A stretch of DNA of 8,723 nt from the NCBI GenBank assembly GCA_003158705.1, contig PMKX01000168.1, positions 1 through 8,723 of the forward strand. Reading direction: 5' to 3'. The notes beneath the pieces were generated by a model. The model did not search any database. It saw nothing but the letters and a program-made list of their open reading frames with translations, and was not told the DNA's origin. The position numbers were made by a program, and so were the translations under genes. Each line of letters begins with the position of its first letter. Position 1 is the first letter of the stretch. Source of the stretch: Actinomycetota bacterium (GTDB lineage: Bacteria > Actinomycetota > Thermoleophilia > UBA2241). Shown piece after piece: positions 1 through 7,267 of the stretch.

Positions 1-1
1 C

Positions 2-481
2 TACTGGAAGGGCTATCGCGAGTATCGCGAGGCCGGCGTGAGCAACAGTCTGCCCAAGATGCTCGGCTTCCAGGCCGCGGGCGCGGCGCCTCTGGTGCTC
101 GGCCACCCGGTGGAGCGTCCGGAGACGATCGCCACCGCCATCCGCATCGGCAACCCGGCGCGTGGCGAGGAGGCCTTGGCGGCGGCACACGACAGCGGCG
201 GCTTCATCGACATGGTCACCGATGACGAGATCATCGCCGCCTACAAGCTCGTCGCCGCCCTGGAAGGCGTCTTCTGCGAGCCCGCCTCGGCGGCCTCTAT
301 CGCCGGCTTACGCAAAGCGCGTGCCGACGGTCGCGTGCCGGCCGGCGCGCGCGTGGCCTGCGTGCTCACCGGCCACGGCCTCAAGGACCCGGACACGGCT
401 GTGCGCACGGCCGCCCAGCCGGCGTTCACGGAAGATCCGCTGGCGGAGATCGAGCGCGTCCTGGCTGTGGTCCCGGTCTGA
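2..481 (+). CDS. thrC: Threonine synthase, C-terminal part (5' truncated by window edge)
   Basis: This is the C-terminal 159 residues of a PLP-dependent threonine synthase, which converts O-phospho-L-homoserine to threonine and phosphate in the cytoplasm. The reading frame is open from base 2, and the gene enters from outside the window, so the PLP-binding lysine is not visible. Recognisable family segments are [31 protein letters not shown] followed by [12 protein letters not shown], the EPASAAS motif, and [11 protein letters not shown] near the C-terminus. These match the actinobacterial-type (class of M. tuberculosis ThrC) enzyme very closely in order and spacing. The stop codon TGA at 479-481 shares its A with the ATG of the next gene, which suggests co-transcription and translational coupling. 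No sign of damage. The identification is secure; the only uncertainty is the missing N-terminus. Confidence 0.96.
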   Translation, partial: YWKGYREYREAGVSNSLPKMLGFQAAGAAPLVLGHPVERPETIATAIRIGNPARGEEALAAAHDSGGFIDMVTDDEIIAAYKLVAALEGVFCEPASAASIAGLRKARADGRVPAGARVACVLTGHGLKDPDTAVRTAAQPAFTEDPLAEIERVLAVVPV

Positions 482-1635
482 TGCGCAAGCGCGTCCTGCT
501 CGTGCCCGACGGCATGGCCGATCTGCCGATCGACGAGCTGGACGGGCGCACGCCGCTCGAGGTGGCGCACACGCCCTGCATGGACGCTCTGGCGCGCGAC
601 GGCGTGGTCGGGCTGGTGCGCACGATCCCCGCCGGCATGCCGCCGGGCAGCGACATCGGCAACCTCTCGGTGCTGGGCTACGACCCGGCGGCCGTTTTCA
701 GCGGGCGCAGCCCGCTCGAGGCCGTGAACATCGTCGACTTGGCCGCGGACGACGTGTCGTATCGCTGCAACCTCGTCACCGTGGCCGGCGGCCTGCTCAC
801 GGACAACACCGCCGGCCACGTGACCAACGACGAGGCGCGGGCCTGCTTCGCCAAGCTGCAAGAAGAGCTGGGTGACGAGGAGTTCTCGTTCTATGCCGGT
901 GTGACCTATCGCGGCCTGCTCGTGTGGCACGGCGGCGAGCTCGTACCTTGTACGCCGCCGCACGACATCCTCGACCGGCCGGCGGCTGACTACCTGCCGG
1001 GCATGGCCGCCGGCACCGGTGGCTCGCCGGCGGCCGCCAAGCTGGCGAGGCTACAGGCGCGCGCCGGCGAGGTCCTGGCTGCCACACGCCCGGGCACGAC
1101 CGTCTGGTTCTGGGGAGAGGGCCGGCGCCCGAGCATGCCGAGCTTCAGGGACCTCTACGGTCTGAGCGGGGCCGTGGTCGGCGCCGTGGACCTTGTGCGC
1201 GGCATCGGCCGCCTGGCCGGGCTCGACGTTATCGACGTGCCCGGCGCCACCGGTGATCTGGACACGGACTACGGCGCCAAGGGGCGCGCAGCCGTCGCCG
1301 CGCTGGCCGGCCACGACCTGGTCTGGGTGCACGTCGAGGCGCCGGACGAGGCGGGTCACCTGGGCAGCGTGGAGGAGAAGGTGCGCGCCATCGAGCGCGT
1401 CGACGCCGAGGTGCTGGCGCCGCTGGTGGCCGCGGGGCCGGCGCTCATGGTCCTGCCGGATCACTACACGCCGGTCTCGCTGCGCACGCACATCGACCCG
1501 CCGGTGCCGTTCGTCTTCGCCGGCGGCCATGGCTCTCGGGCGCCGGCGTTCGGTGAGACCGCGGCCGCTACCACCGGGCTCTTCCTGGAGAGCGGGGCCG
1601 CCTTGATGGACCTGTTTCTGGCCGAAACCAGCTGA
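481..1635 (+). CDS. Archaeal-type phosphoglycerate mutase family protein, proposed homoserine kinase
   Basis: A 384-residue alkaline-phosphatase-superfamily protein of the cofactor-independent, archaeal-type phosphoglycerate mutase family (ApgM, COG3635). Visible signatures are VLLVPDGMAD at residues 6-14 with metal-binding D10, PPGSDIGNLSVLGYDP (54-69) with the likely nucleophile S63, EAPDEAGH (286-293), LPDH (325-328), and THIDPPVPF (337-345), all expected metal or active-site segments. Length is usual for the family. A branch of this family (TIGR02535, 'proposed homoserine kinase') is found beside threonine genes in genomes lacking ThrB. Here the gene follows thrC with a one-base overlap (TGATG) and occupies the actinobacterial thrB position, so phosphorylation of homoserine to feed ThrC is the preferred role. 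The start has no clear Shine-Dalgarno, consistent with coupling to thrC. The alternative, true 3-PG/2-PG interconversion, cannot be excluded and would also fit the downstream 2-phosphoglycerate kinase. Confidence 0.88.
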   Translation: MRKRVLLVPDGMADLPIDELDGRTPLEVAHTPCMDALARDGVVGLVRTIPAGMPPGSDIGNLSVLGYDPAAVFSGRSPLEAVNIVDLAADDVSYRCNLVTVAGGLLTDNTAGHVTNDEARACFAKLQEELGDEEFSFYAGVTYRGLLVWHGGELVPCTPPHDILDRPAADYLPGMAAGTGGSPAAAKLARLQARAGEVLAATRPGTTVWFWGEGRRPSMPSFRDLYGLSGAVVGAVDLVRGIGRLAGLDVIDVPGATGDLDTDYGAKGRAAVAALAGHDLVWVHVEAPDEAGHLGSVEEKVRAIERVDAEVLAPLVAAGPALMVLPDHYTPVSLRTHIDPPVPFVFAGGHGSRAPAFGETAAATTGLFLESGAALMDLFLAETS

Positions 1636-1698
1636 GGGTGCGCCGCTCCAAGGCCAGCGGCAGCCGAGCGGCCGCAGCGCAGGAAGCCCTCGCACCCT
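1635..1698 (+). other. Long-range inverted repeat between the threonine genes and the debranching enzyme
   Basis: Within the 84-base gap, AGGGTGCG (1635-1642, beginning on the last base of the stop codon) is perfectly complementary to CGCACCCT (1691-1698). The enclosed 48 bases contain a smaller GCGGC/GCCGC pairing. The RNA could form a branched stem-loop. There is no T-run after it, so it is not a classical intrinsic terminator. It might be a terminator, a processing/stability element, or chance in GC-rich DNA. Confidence 0.3.
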
Positions 1699-1719
1699 GT
1701 TGAACGAGACACGGTAGCC

Positions 1720-3939
1720 ATGAGCACCAAGCCGAACCACAAACGCGAGATCGTCGTCGGTGACGAACGCTTCTCGCGCCTCGATCGCGACCGTCCGGTC
1801 GCTACCAGCGCGGAGCGCTACGTGATGAGCGAGTCGCGGGCGCCGCGCATGGCCATCAAGGAGGGCGAGCTCTTTCTGTACAGCGACGCCTTCGGCCACC
1901 TGCCGGAGTCGGAGCACTCGGCTCTCGGCCTCTACTTCCACGACACCCGGTTCTTGAGCCGCCTCGAGCTCAAGCTCGGTGGCCGTCCGCCGGTGCTGTT
2001 GTCGTCGACGGCCGAGCGCAACTACCTGGCCACCATGGAGTTCACCAATCTCGAGCTTCGCGGCCACGGCGAGAGCAGCGTGCCGCAGGCTAGCATCCAT
2101 CTGCGGCGCACGCGCTTCGTGGCCGACAGGGTGTTCGAGCTCCTGCGCGTGCGCAACTTCGGCAGTGAGACGGTGGAGTTCGCCCTGGACCTGTACTTCG
2201 AGGCGGACTTCGCCGACCTGTTCGAGGTCCGTGGCACAAGGCGCACGCGGCGCGGCACGTTGCTGGCGCCGAAGTGGGAGGGGTGCACGCTCACGCTCGC
2301 CTACCTGGGCGTCGACGAGATCCTGCGCAAGACGCTCATCACCTTCGAAGAAGAGCCGGAGAGCGTGCAGAAGAGTCGCGTGCGCTTCCGCCTGTCGCTG
2401 GCGCCGCGCGAGCGGCGCCTGCTGCGCTTCGACATCCAGGTCGTGGAGCCGGGGGCGCCCGAGCCGGTGGCCGGCGACTTCAACGCCCGGCTCGGGGCGG
2501 TGCGCCGCGACTACGAACACTGGGCGAGCGAGTCGACGGACGTCTTCACCGACAATGAGCAGTTCAGTGCCGTGTTGCGCCGCTCGCAGAACGACCTGCG
2601 TATGCTCGCCGCGCCCACCGACTATGGCAATCTGCTGCTGGCCGGCATTCCCTGGTTCGTGGCGCCCTTCGGCCGCGACATGATCCTCGCCAGCGTAGAG
2701 GCTTTGATGCTGGACACGCGCTTCGCGGTGGAGACCATCCGCTCGGCCACGCGCTTGCAGGGCAAGGTCGACAACGTCTACCGCGAAGAGGAGCCCGGCA
2801 AGATCTTCCACGAGATTCGCCAGGGCGAGCTGGCCAACCTCAGGGCTATCCCGCATACGCCGTACTTCGGCGCCATCGACACGACGCCGCTCTACCTGCT
2901 GCTGCTCTGCGAGGTGGTCATGTGGAGCGGCGACCTCGAGTTCTTCGAGCTGCTGCGCGAGCCCATCGAGGCGGCGCTGGCATGGATCACCACCTCCGGC
3001 GACATCGACGGCGACGGGTTTGTGGAGTATCGGCGCCGCTCCCGCAGCGGCCTGGCCAACCAAGGCTGGCGCGATGCCCACAACGCGGTCGTGCACGCCG
3101 ACGGCAGACCGGCCGAGGGGCCCATCGCGCTCGCCGACGTGCAGGGCTACGTGTACCACGCCAAGCGCCGTCTGGCGACGCTCTACGGACAGCTCGGCGA
3201 CGTGGAGCTCTCCGAGCGTCTGCAGGCGGAGGCGCAGGAGCTCAAGCGGCGCTTCAACGAGCGCTTCTGGATGGAGGACGAGCAGTTCGTGGCCATGGCC
3301 CTGGACGGCGACAAGAAGCAGGTGAAGACGGTCACCTCCAGCGCCGGCCACTGCCTCTGGTCGCGGATCGTCGACGACGAGTTCGTGCCAGCCGTGGTGC
3401 ACAGGCTCATGGCGCCCGACATGTTCACCGGCTGGGGCGTGCGCACGATGAGCAAGGAGGCGGCCGGCTACAACCCGGTCAGCTTCTACAACGGCAGCGT
3501 CTGGCCGCTCGACAACGCCATCATCGTGCGCGGCATCAAGAAGCTCGGCTATACGCAGGAGGCGAACCGCATCGCCGGCGGTCTGTTCGACGCGGCGCTG
3601 GCCCACGAGAACTTCCGTCTGCCGGAGCTGTTCTGCGGCTTCACGCGCCAGTCCATCCCCAAGCCGGTCTCGTTTCCCATGGCCTGCAGCCCCGACACCT
3701 GCGCCGCGGCGTCGATGTTCCTCATCCTGCAGTCGGTGCTCGGTCTGTATGCCGCCGCCGAGGAGAACATCCTCTACGTGCACGACCCTGTGCTGCCCAA
3801 GTGGCTGGGTGAGGTCACCCTGACGAATCTGCACGTGGGCCACTCGACCATGAACCTGCGCTTCCGCCGCGAGGGCGGGCAGACGGCGTTCTCGGTGCGC
3901 GACAAGCAGGGCGGCGCGCGCATCGTGGTCGTCGAGTAA
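1720..3939 (+). CDS. Glycogen debranching-type glycosidase (amylo-alpha-1,6-glucosidase family)
   Basis: A 739-residue cytoplasmic protein (no signal peptide seen) resembling bacterial amylo-alpha-1,6-glucosidase/glycogen debranching proteins with the N-terminal 'GDE_N_bis' beta domain and a C-terminal (alpha/alpha)6-barrel. The N-terminal domain begins around residue 46 (IKEGELFLYSD) and includes GLYFHDTRFLSRLEL. Barrel landmarks are GIPWFVAPFGRDMIL (309-323), GDIDGDGFVEY (427-437), NQGWRDAHNAV (447-457) and PVSFYNGSVWPLDNA (586-600), the conserved family blocks that line the active site. Likely role: hydrolysis of alpha-glucosidic linkages in glycogen-type or oligosaccharide substrates; the precise substrate is not readable from sequence, and related barrels (GH63-like) act on glucosyl- or mannosylglycerate. 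ATG 1720 is the first in-frame ATG after the gap; an internal ATG at 1825 also lies before the first conserved block. No strong Shine-Dalgarno is visible for either. It follows the previous gene by 84 bases and may be transcribed separately. Confidence 0.88.
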   Translation: MSTKPNHKREIVVGDERFSRLDRDRPVATSAERYVMSESRAPRMAIKEGELFLYSDAFGHLPESEHSALGLYFHDTRFLSRLELKLGGRPPVLLSSTAERNYLATMEFTNLELRGHGESSVPQASIHLRRTRFVADRVFELLRVRNFGSETVEFALDLYFEADFADLFEVRGTRRTRRGTLLAPKWEGCTLTLAYLGVDEILRKTLITFEEEPESVQKSRVRFRLSLAPRERRLLRFDIQVVEPGAPEPVAGDFNARLGAVRRDYEHWASESTDVFTDNEQFSAVLRRSQNDLRMLAAPTDYGNLLLAGIPWFVAPFGRDMILASVEALMLDTRFAVETIRSATRLQGKVDNVYREEEPGKIFHEIRQGELANLRAIPHTPYFGAIDTTPLYLLLLCEVVMWSGDLEFFELLREPIEAALAWITTSGDIDGDGFVEYRRRSRSGLANQGWRDAHNAVVHADGRPAEGPIALADVQGYVYHAKRRLATLYGQLGDVELSERLQAEAQELKRRFNERFWMEDEQFVAMALDGDKKQVKTVTSSAGHCLWSRIVDDEFVPAVVHRLMAPDMFTGWGVRTMSKEAAGYNPVSFYNGSVWPLDNAIIVRGIKKLGYTQEANRIAGGLFDAALAHENFRLPELFCGFTRQSIPKPVSFPMACSPDTCAAASMFLILQSVLGLYAAAEENILYVHDPVLPKWLGEVTLTNLHVGHSTMNLRFRREGGQTAFSVRDKQGGARIVVVE

Positions 3940-3951
3940 GTCACCCGAACG

Positions 3952-3972
3952 CCGGGCCTGGCACAGGGCCGG
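3952..3972 (+). terminator. Hairpin downstream of the debranching enzyme gene
   Basis: CCGGGCCTG (3952-3960) and CAGGGCCGG (3964-3972) pair in 8 of 9 positions (one G-G mismatch) around a three-base GCA loop, 12 bases after the stop of the preceding gene. Only a weak T-rich tail (TCTT) follows. It may terminate or attenuate transcription between the glycosidase and the metallophosphoesterase genes. The absence of a real U-tract keeps confidence low. Confidence 0.35.
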
Positions 3973-4039
3973 TCTTGCGATGTACCATGGTCGGGACCGG
4001 TCGGCAAGGACGGCCGGGGCCGATCCCTTGGCGGGGGCC

Positions 4040-4885
4040 ATGCCTGAAGACCATACGCCCGCCACTCATGACGCAGTCGAGGCGCGTAGCTGTTCCGTCT
4101 CGCGGCCGTTGACCGTGGCTCATATCTCCGACCTGCACGCGGGGTCGCCCTACTTCGTGCCCAACCTTATGGACCGCGCCGTGGTGGAGCTCAACGAGCT
4201 GGCGCCTGACGTGGTCCTGGTGACCGGCGACCTCACCGAGATGGGCTTCAAACAGGAGTACTTGCTCGCCAAGAGCTACCTCGACCGTCTCGACTGCCCC
4301 GACGTGCTCGTCATCCCCGGCAATCACGACGCCCGTCACGTCGGCTACGTGCACTTCGAGGAGATGATCGGTCCGCGCAGCTGCGTCATGTACAGAGACG
4401 GGGTCACGCTCGTGGGCGTCGACTCGTCTGAGCCCGACCTGGACTACGGGCTCATCGGCAGGGCGCGTTACCGCTGGCTGGAGGAGAAGTTCGCCCGGCC
4501 GTCCAGCTTCCGCATCTTCATGCTGCACCACCATCTGCTGCCGGTGCCCGGCACCGGACGGGAGCGCAACATCGTCTACGACGCCGGCGACGTGCTCGAG
4601 GTGCTGCAGCGGTGCAAGGTGAACCTCGTGCTCTCCGGGCACAAGCACGTGCCGTACGCTTGGCGTCTCGAGGACCTCTTCGTGGTCAACACCGGCACCT
4701 GCTGTTCGCTGCGTCTGCGCGGCAACATCAAGCCCTGCTACAACGTCATCACCATCGAAAAGGATCGTGTGGAGATCGTGCGCCGGTCGCCGTTCCACGG
4801 CGCCGAGACGATCATCGAGTTCTCGCCCTCGACCCTCTCGTTCGAGAAGAACACGTGGTCGGAACAGGTCGAGGGCACCCCGTAG
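4040..4885 (+). CDS. Calcineurin-like metallophosphoesterase
   Basis: A 281-residue member of the calcineurin-like metallophosphoesterase superfamily with all signature blocks in order: HISDLH (D31, H33), VTGDLT (G63-D64), PGNHD (93-97), LHHH (162-165) and SGHKHVPYAW (199-208). These form a two-metal phosphoesterase centre, most like the class III cyclic-nucleotide phosphodiesterase/Icc group. No signal peptide or membrane segment is visible, so it is probably cytoplasmic. ATG 4040 is chosen because conserved sequence starts only about 26 residues later; ATG 3980 would add 20 residues of unlike sequence and follows the hairpin closely. The stop lies within or just before the start of the cPGS gene, so the two are probably co-transcribed. 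The substrate is unknown. Context makes a cyclic or phosphorylated glycerate a reasonable guess, but this is inference; cyclic nucleotides or phosphodiesters are equally allowed by the motifs. Confidence 0.88.
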   Translation: MPEDHTPATHDAVEARSCSVSRPLTVAHISDLHAGSPYFVPNLMDRAVVELNELAPDVVLVTGDLTEMGFKQEYLLAKSYLDRLDCPDVLVIPGNHDARHVGYVHFEEMIGPRSCVMYRDGVTLVGVDSSEPDLDYGLIGRARYRWLEEKFARPSSFRIFMLHHHLLPVPGTGRERNIVYDAGDVLEVLQRCKVNLVLSGHKHVPYAWRLEDLFVVNTGTCCSLRLRGNIKPCYNVITIEKDRVEIVRRSPFHGAETIIEFSPSTLSFEKNTWSEQVEGTP

Positions 4886-6291
4886 AGCGCCAGACGCGTC
4901 CGCGCGCCGTGGTCTTGATCGACGGTGAGCACTACCCGCCCGTGGTGCGTGCGACGCTCACCGCGCTGGCAGAGCGCTTCGAGCTGGCGGCGGCGCTGTT
5001 CCTGGGGGGCGAGGAGAAGCTGCGGGCGGCTGTTGGCGCCGAGGCGGCGGGAGCCGGTGACGCAGAGTATGGCGTGCCGCTGGTCCGCGCGCCGGCGGCC
5101 TCGGCCGGCGGCGCGCCCGGGGGGGTGGCCGCCGCCGCCCTGGGTGAGCTGCTCGCACAGACCGCCGCCGACGTGGTCGTCGACCTGTCCGACGAACCGG
5201 TGCTGGGGTATCGCGAGCGGTTCGCGCTCATCAGCTCGGCGCTGGCCCGGGGCGCGCGCTACGTGGGCGCCGATTTCGAGTTCGCACCGCAGACGCTGGA
5301 CCGGCTCTCTGGCAAGCCGTCGCTGGCCATCATCGGCACCGGCAAGCGGGTGGGCAAGACGGCCGTGAGCGGCCACGTGGCACGGCTTCTCAGCCGTCGG
5401 CTGGGGGCCGACGCGGTGGTGGTGCTGGCCATGGGGCGCGGCGGACCGGCGCGACCGGAGGTGATCGACGGCCGGCGCGGCCTTTCCGCCGGCGACTTGC
5501 TGGCTGCGTCGCGCCGCGGCGGCCACGCCGCCTCGGACTGCTACGAGGACGCGGCGCTGGCCGGCGTCGTGACTATCGGCTGCCGGCGCTGCGGCGGCGG
5601 CATGGCCGGGGCGGCCTTCGACAGCAACGTGCGCGAGGCGCTGGCGTTGCTGGAACAGCAGCCCGCCGAGTTCGCGCTGCTGGAAGGCAGCGGCTCGGTG
5701 ATCCCGCCCGTCCGTGCCGACGCGACGGTGTGTGTTGCCTCAGCCGCACAGCCGATGGAGTACGTGGTAGGCTATCTGGGTGCTTATCGCATGCTGCTCT
5801 CCGACCTTCTCATCCTGACCATGTGCGAGGCGCCGCACAGCGACGAACCACGTCTGCGGCGCCTGATCGAGCAGGTGCACGCGGTGAATCCCGAGCTGAA
5901 CGTGATACCGACCGTGTTGCGGCCGCGGCCGGCGGAGCCGATCCGCGGCCGCAAAGTGGCCTTCTTCACTACCGCCGAGGCGGGCCGCATGCCGGTGCTC
6001 GTGCGGCATCTGGAAGAGCAGTACGGCGCCGAGGTGACCTGCACCTCGAGCGACCTTGCCAGGCGGCCGGCGTTGACGGCGGCCGTCGAGCGCGCCACTC
6101 GCAAGGCCGACGTGTTCCTGACTGAGATCAAGGCGGCGGCCATCGACGTGGTCGCCGAGGCGGCGGCTGCCGGCGGGCAGCGGATCGTGTTCTGCGACAA
6201 CGAGCCGCTGCCCCTGGGCGAGGCCGACCTGGATGGCGCCGTGGTGAGCTTGGCTGAGCGCTGCCGCGAGCGCTTCGGGAGGGAGGGCTGA
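4855..6291 (+). CDS. cpgS: Cyclic 2,3-diphosphoglycerate synthetase (cPGS)
   Basis: Cyclic 2,3-diphosphoglycerate synthetase joins the two phosphates of 2,3-diphosphoglycerate using ATP, giving cDPG. Numbered from GTG 4909 (460 residues), the protein starts MVLIDGEHYPPVV and has a P-loop GTGKRVGKT (143-151), a VVLAMGRGGP segment (171-180), YEDAALAGVVTIGCRRCGGG (212-231), LLEGSGSVIPP (257-267) and a C-terminal domain with FCDNEPLPLG (428-437). This arrangement is recognisable as the cPGS family first described from Methanothermus fervidus. The start is uncertain. GTG 4855 (478 residues, 31-base overlap with the phosphoesterase gene) has a GAG-containing purine stretch at a suitable distance. 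GTG 4909 lacks a visible Shine-Dalgarno but gives an N-terminus that begins right at the conserved LIDGEHY block. The stop TGA overlaps the ATG of the 2PGK gene by one base. The pairing with 2PGK strongly supports the assignment. Reverse-direction activity cannot be judged from sequence. Confidence 0.9.
   Translation: MVGTGRGHPVERQTRPRAVVLIDGEHYPPVVRATLTALAERFELAAALFLGGEEKLRAAVGAEAAGAGDAEYGVPLVRAPAASAGGAPGGVAAAALGELLAQTAADVVVDLSDEPVLGYRERFALISSALARGARYVGADFEFAPQTLDRLSGKPSLAIIGTGKRVGKTAVSGHVARLLSRRLGADAVVVLAMGRGGPARPEVIDGRRGLSAGDLLAASRRGGHAASDCYEDAALAGVVTIGCRRCGGGMAGAAFDSNVREALALLEQQPAEFALLEGSGSVIPPVRADATVCVASAAQPMEYVVGYLGAYRMLLSDLLILTMCEAPHSDEPRLRRLIEQVHAVNPELNVIPTVLRPRPAEPIRGRKVAFFTTAEAGRMPVLVRHLEEQYGAEVTCTSSDLARRPALTAAVERATRKADVFLTEIKAAAIDVVAEAAAAGGQRIVFCDNEPLPLGEADLDGAVVSLAERCRERFGREG
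6278..6287 (+). promoter_or_regulatory. Strong purine-rich ribosome binding site of the 2PGK gene
   Basis: GGAGGGAGGG lies 3-7 bases before ATG 6291, inside the last codons of the cPGS gene. It fixes the start of 2PGK and, together with the TGATG overlap, indicates coupled translation of the two cDPG enzymes. Confidence 0.7.
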
Positions 6292-7217
6292 TGGTGGATG
6301 ACTCCCAACTCGTGATCATCGACCAGGAGGGCAGCCTGCCCTTCTCCAAAGGTCTCATGGCGCAGTCCCTCATGGCCACCGGTCTGCAGCCGGAGCGTGC
6401 CTACAACGTCGCCGCCGCCGTGCAGCGCGACTTGCGACGCACCAAGCAGCCGTTCATCACGCTGGCTGGTCTGCGCGCCATAGCTCGCGAGACGCTCGGT
6501 GATGCCGACGGGGACGCGCTCATGGAGAGCTTCCGCCAGTGGCAGGAGTTGCGCCACATGGAACGCCCACTCATCATCCTCATCGGCGGCACCACGGGCG
6601 TCGGCAAGAGCACGCTGGCCACACAGGTGGCTCATCGTCTGGGCATCACGCGCGTGGCCTCCACGGACATGGTCCGCCAGGTCATGCGCGCCTTCTTCTC
6701 GGCCGACCTGATGCCGGCCATCCACTACTCGTCGTTCGACGCCGCCGACGCCGTGCGTGTGCCGGTGGCCAAGTCGGCCGATCTCAGCAAGGTCGGCTTC
6801 ATCGAGCAGACGGAGAGTGTGACGGTGGGCATCGAGGCCCTCGTCGAGCGCGCCGTGGACGAGGCGCAGAGCATGGTGATCGAGGGCGTGCACATCGTGC
6901 CCGGGTTCCTCGACCGCGACCGCTGGCGTGAGGCGCTCGTGTTGCAGTTCGTGCTGGCGGTGCACGACCCGGGGCTGCACCGCAGCCACTTCACGGTACG
7001 TGAGTGGGAGACCGGCGGCATCAGGCCGCTACGGCGCTACGTCGAGCATTTCCGCCAGATCCGCAGTATCCAGAAGTTCATCTTGGCGCGCGCCGAGAAG
7101 GAGCAGGTCATGGTGATCGAGAACGAGAGCATCGACCTGGCCATCAAGGAGGTCATGGCCGAGATCCTCCGCGCGGTGAGCGAATACCAGAGACCGCTCG
7201 ACCATGCCGGGGAATGA
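6291..7217 (+). CDS. 2-phosphoglycerate kinase with N-terminal ATP-cone
   Basis: A 308-residue 2-phosphoglycerate kinase, which phosphorylates 2-phosphoglycerate with ATP to 2,3-diphosphoglycerate, the first committed step of cDPG synthesis. Residues about 7-90 look like an ATP-cone nucleotide-sensing domain (LVIIDQEGSLPFSKGLMAQSL then LQPERAYNVAAAVQRDL). The kinase domain follows with the P-loop GGTTGVGKST (99-108), STDMVRQVMR (124-133), SVTVGIEALVERAVDEAQS, IEGVHIVPG (198-206) and, near the C-terminus, RRYVEHFRQIRSIQKFI. Length is about that of the Methanothermus fervidus enzyme as I recall it. Translation probably couples to cPGS through the one-base overlap and a strong Shine-Dalgarno. 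The ATP-cone suggests allosteric control by adenine nucleotides, so that flux into cDPG follows energy state; this is inference from the domain. No damage is visible, and the gene seems to be the last of its operon. Confidence 0.93.
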   Translation: MVDDSQLVIIDQEGSLPFSKGLMAQSLMATGLQPERAYNVAAAVQRDLRRTKQPFITLAGLRAIARETLGDADGDALMESFRQWQELRHMERPLIILIGGTTGVGKSTLATQVAHRLGITRVASTDMVRQVMRAFFSADLMPAIHYSSFDAADAVRVPVAKSADLSKVGFIEQTESVTVGIEALVERAVDEAQSMVIEGVHIVPGFLDRDRWREALVLQFVLAVHDPGLHRSHFTVREWETGGIRPLRRYVEHFRQIRSIQKFILARAEKEQVMVIENESIDLAIKEVMAEILRAVSEYQRPLDHAGE

Positions 7218-7257
7218 CGGTTGCACCCGGCGCAGACAGTGGCAATTTGCGCGCCGG
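7206..7257 (+). terminator. Two overlapping, mutually exclusive hairpins after 2PGK
   Basis: GCCGGG (7206-7211) can pair with CCCGGC (7226-7231), and CCGGCGC (7227-7233) can pair with GCGCCGG (7251-7257). The two stems share bases 7227-7231, so only one can form at a time; the first also covers the 2PGK stop codon. No T-run follows either stem. They may mark the 3' end of the operon through pausing or Rho-dependent termination, or merely reflect GC-rich sequence. Confidence 0.35.
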
Positions 7258-7267
7258 TGATACATAC

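Noticed and set aside
1051..4065. A 1004-codon open frame on the minus strand, antisense to the mutase-like and debranching enzyme genes
   Set aside because: It is a product of strong GC3 bias in the opposite strand. Its translation is rich in Arg, Ala, His, Val and Leu with no recognisable domain, while the plus-strand genes carry clear family motifs.
4612..4854. Upstream extension of the cPGS frame, open from an ATG at 4612
   Set aside because: The extension overlaps the conserved GHKH region of the phosphoesterase and reads as Arg/Gln/His-rich sequence unlike cPGS, whose conserved part begins at the LIDGEHY block.
5784..6989. A 401-codon minus-strand open frame across cPGS and 2PGK
   Set aside because: Same cause: low-complexity His/Arg/Ala-rich translation, opposite two well-supported enzymes.
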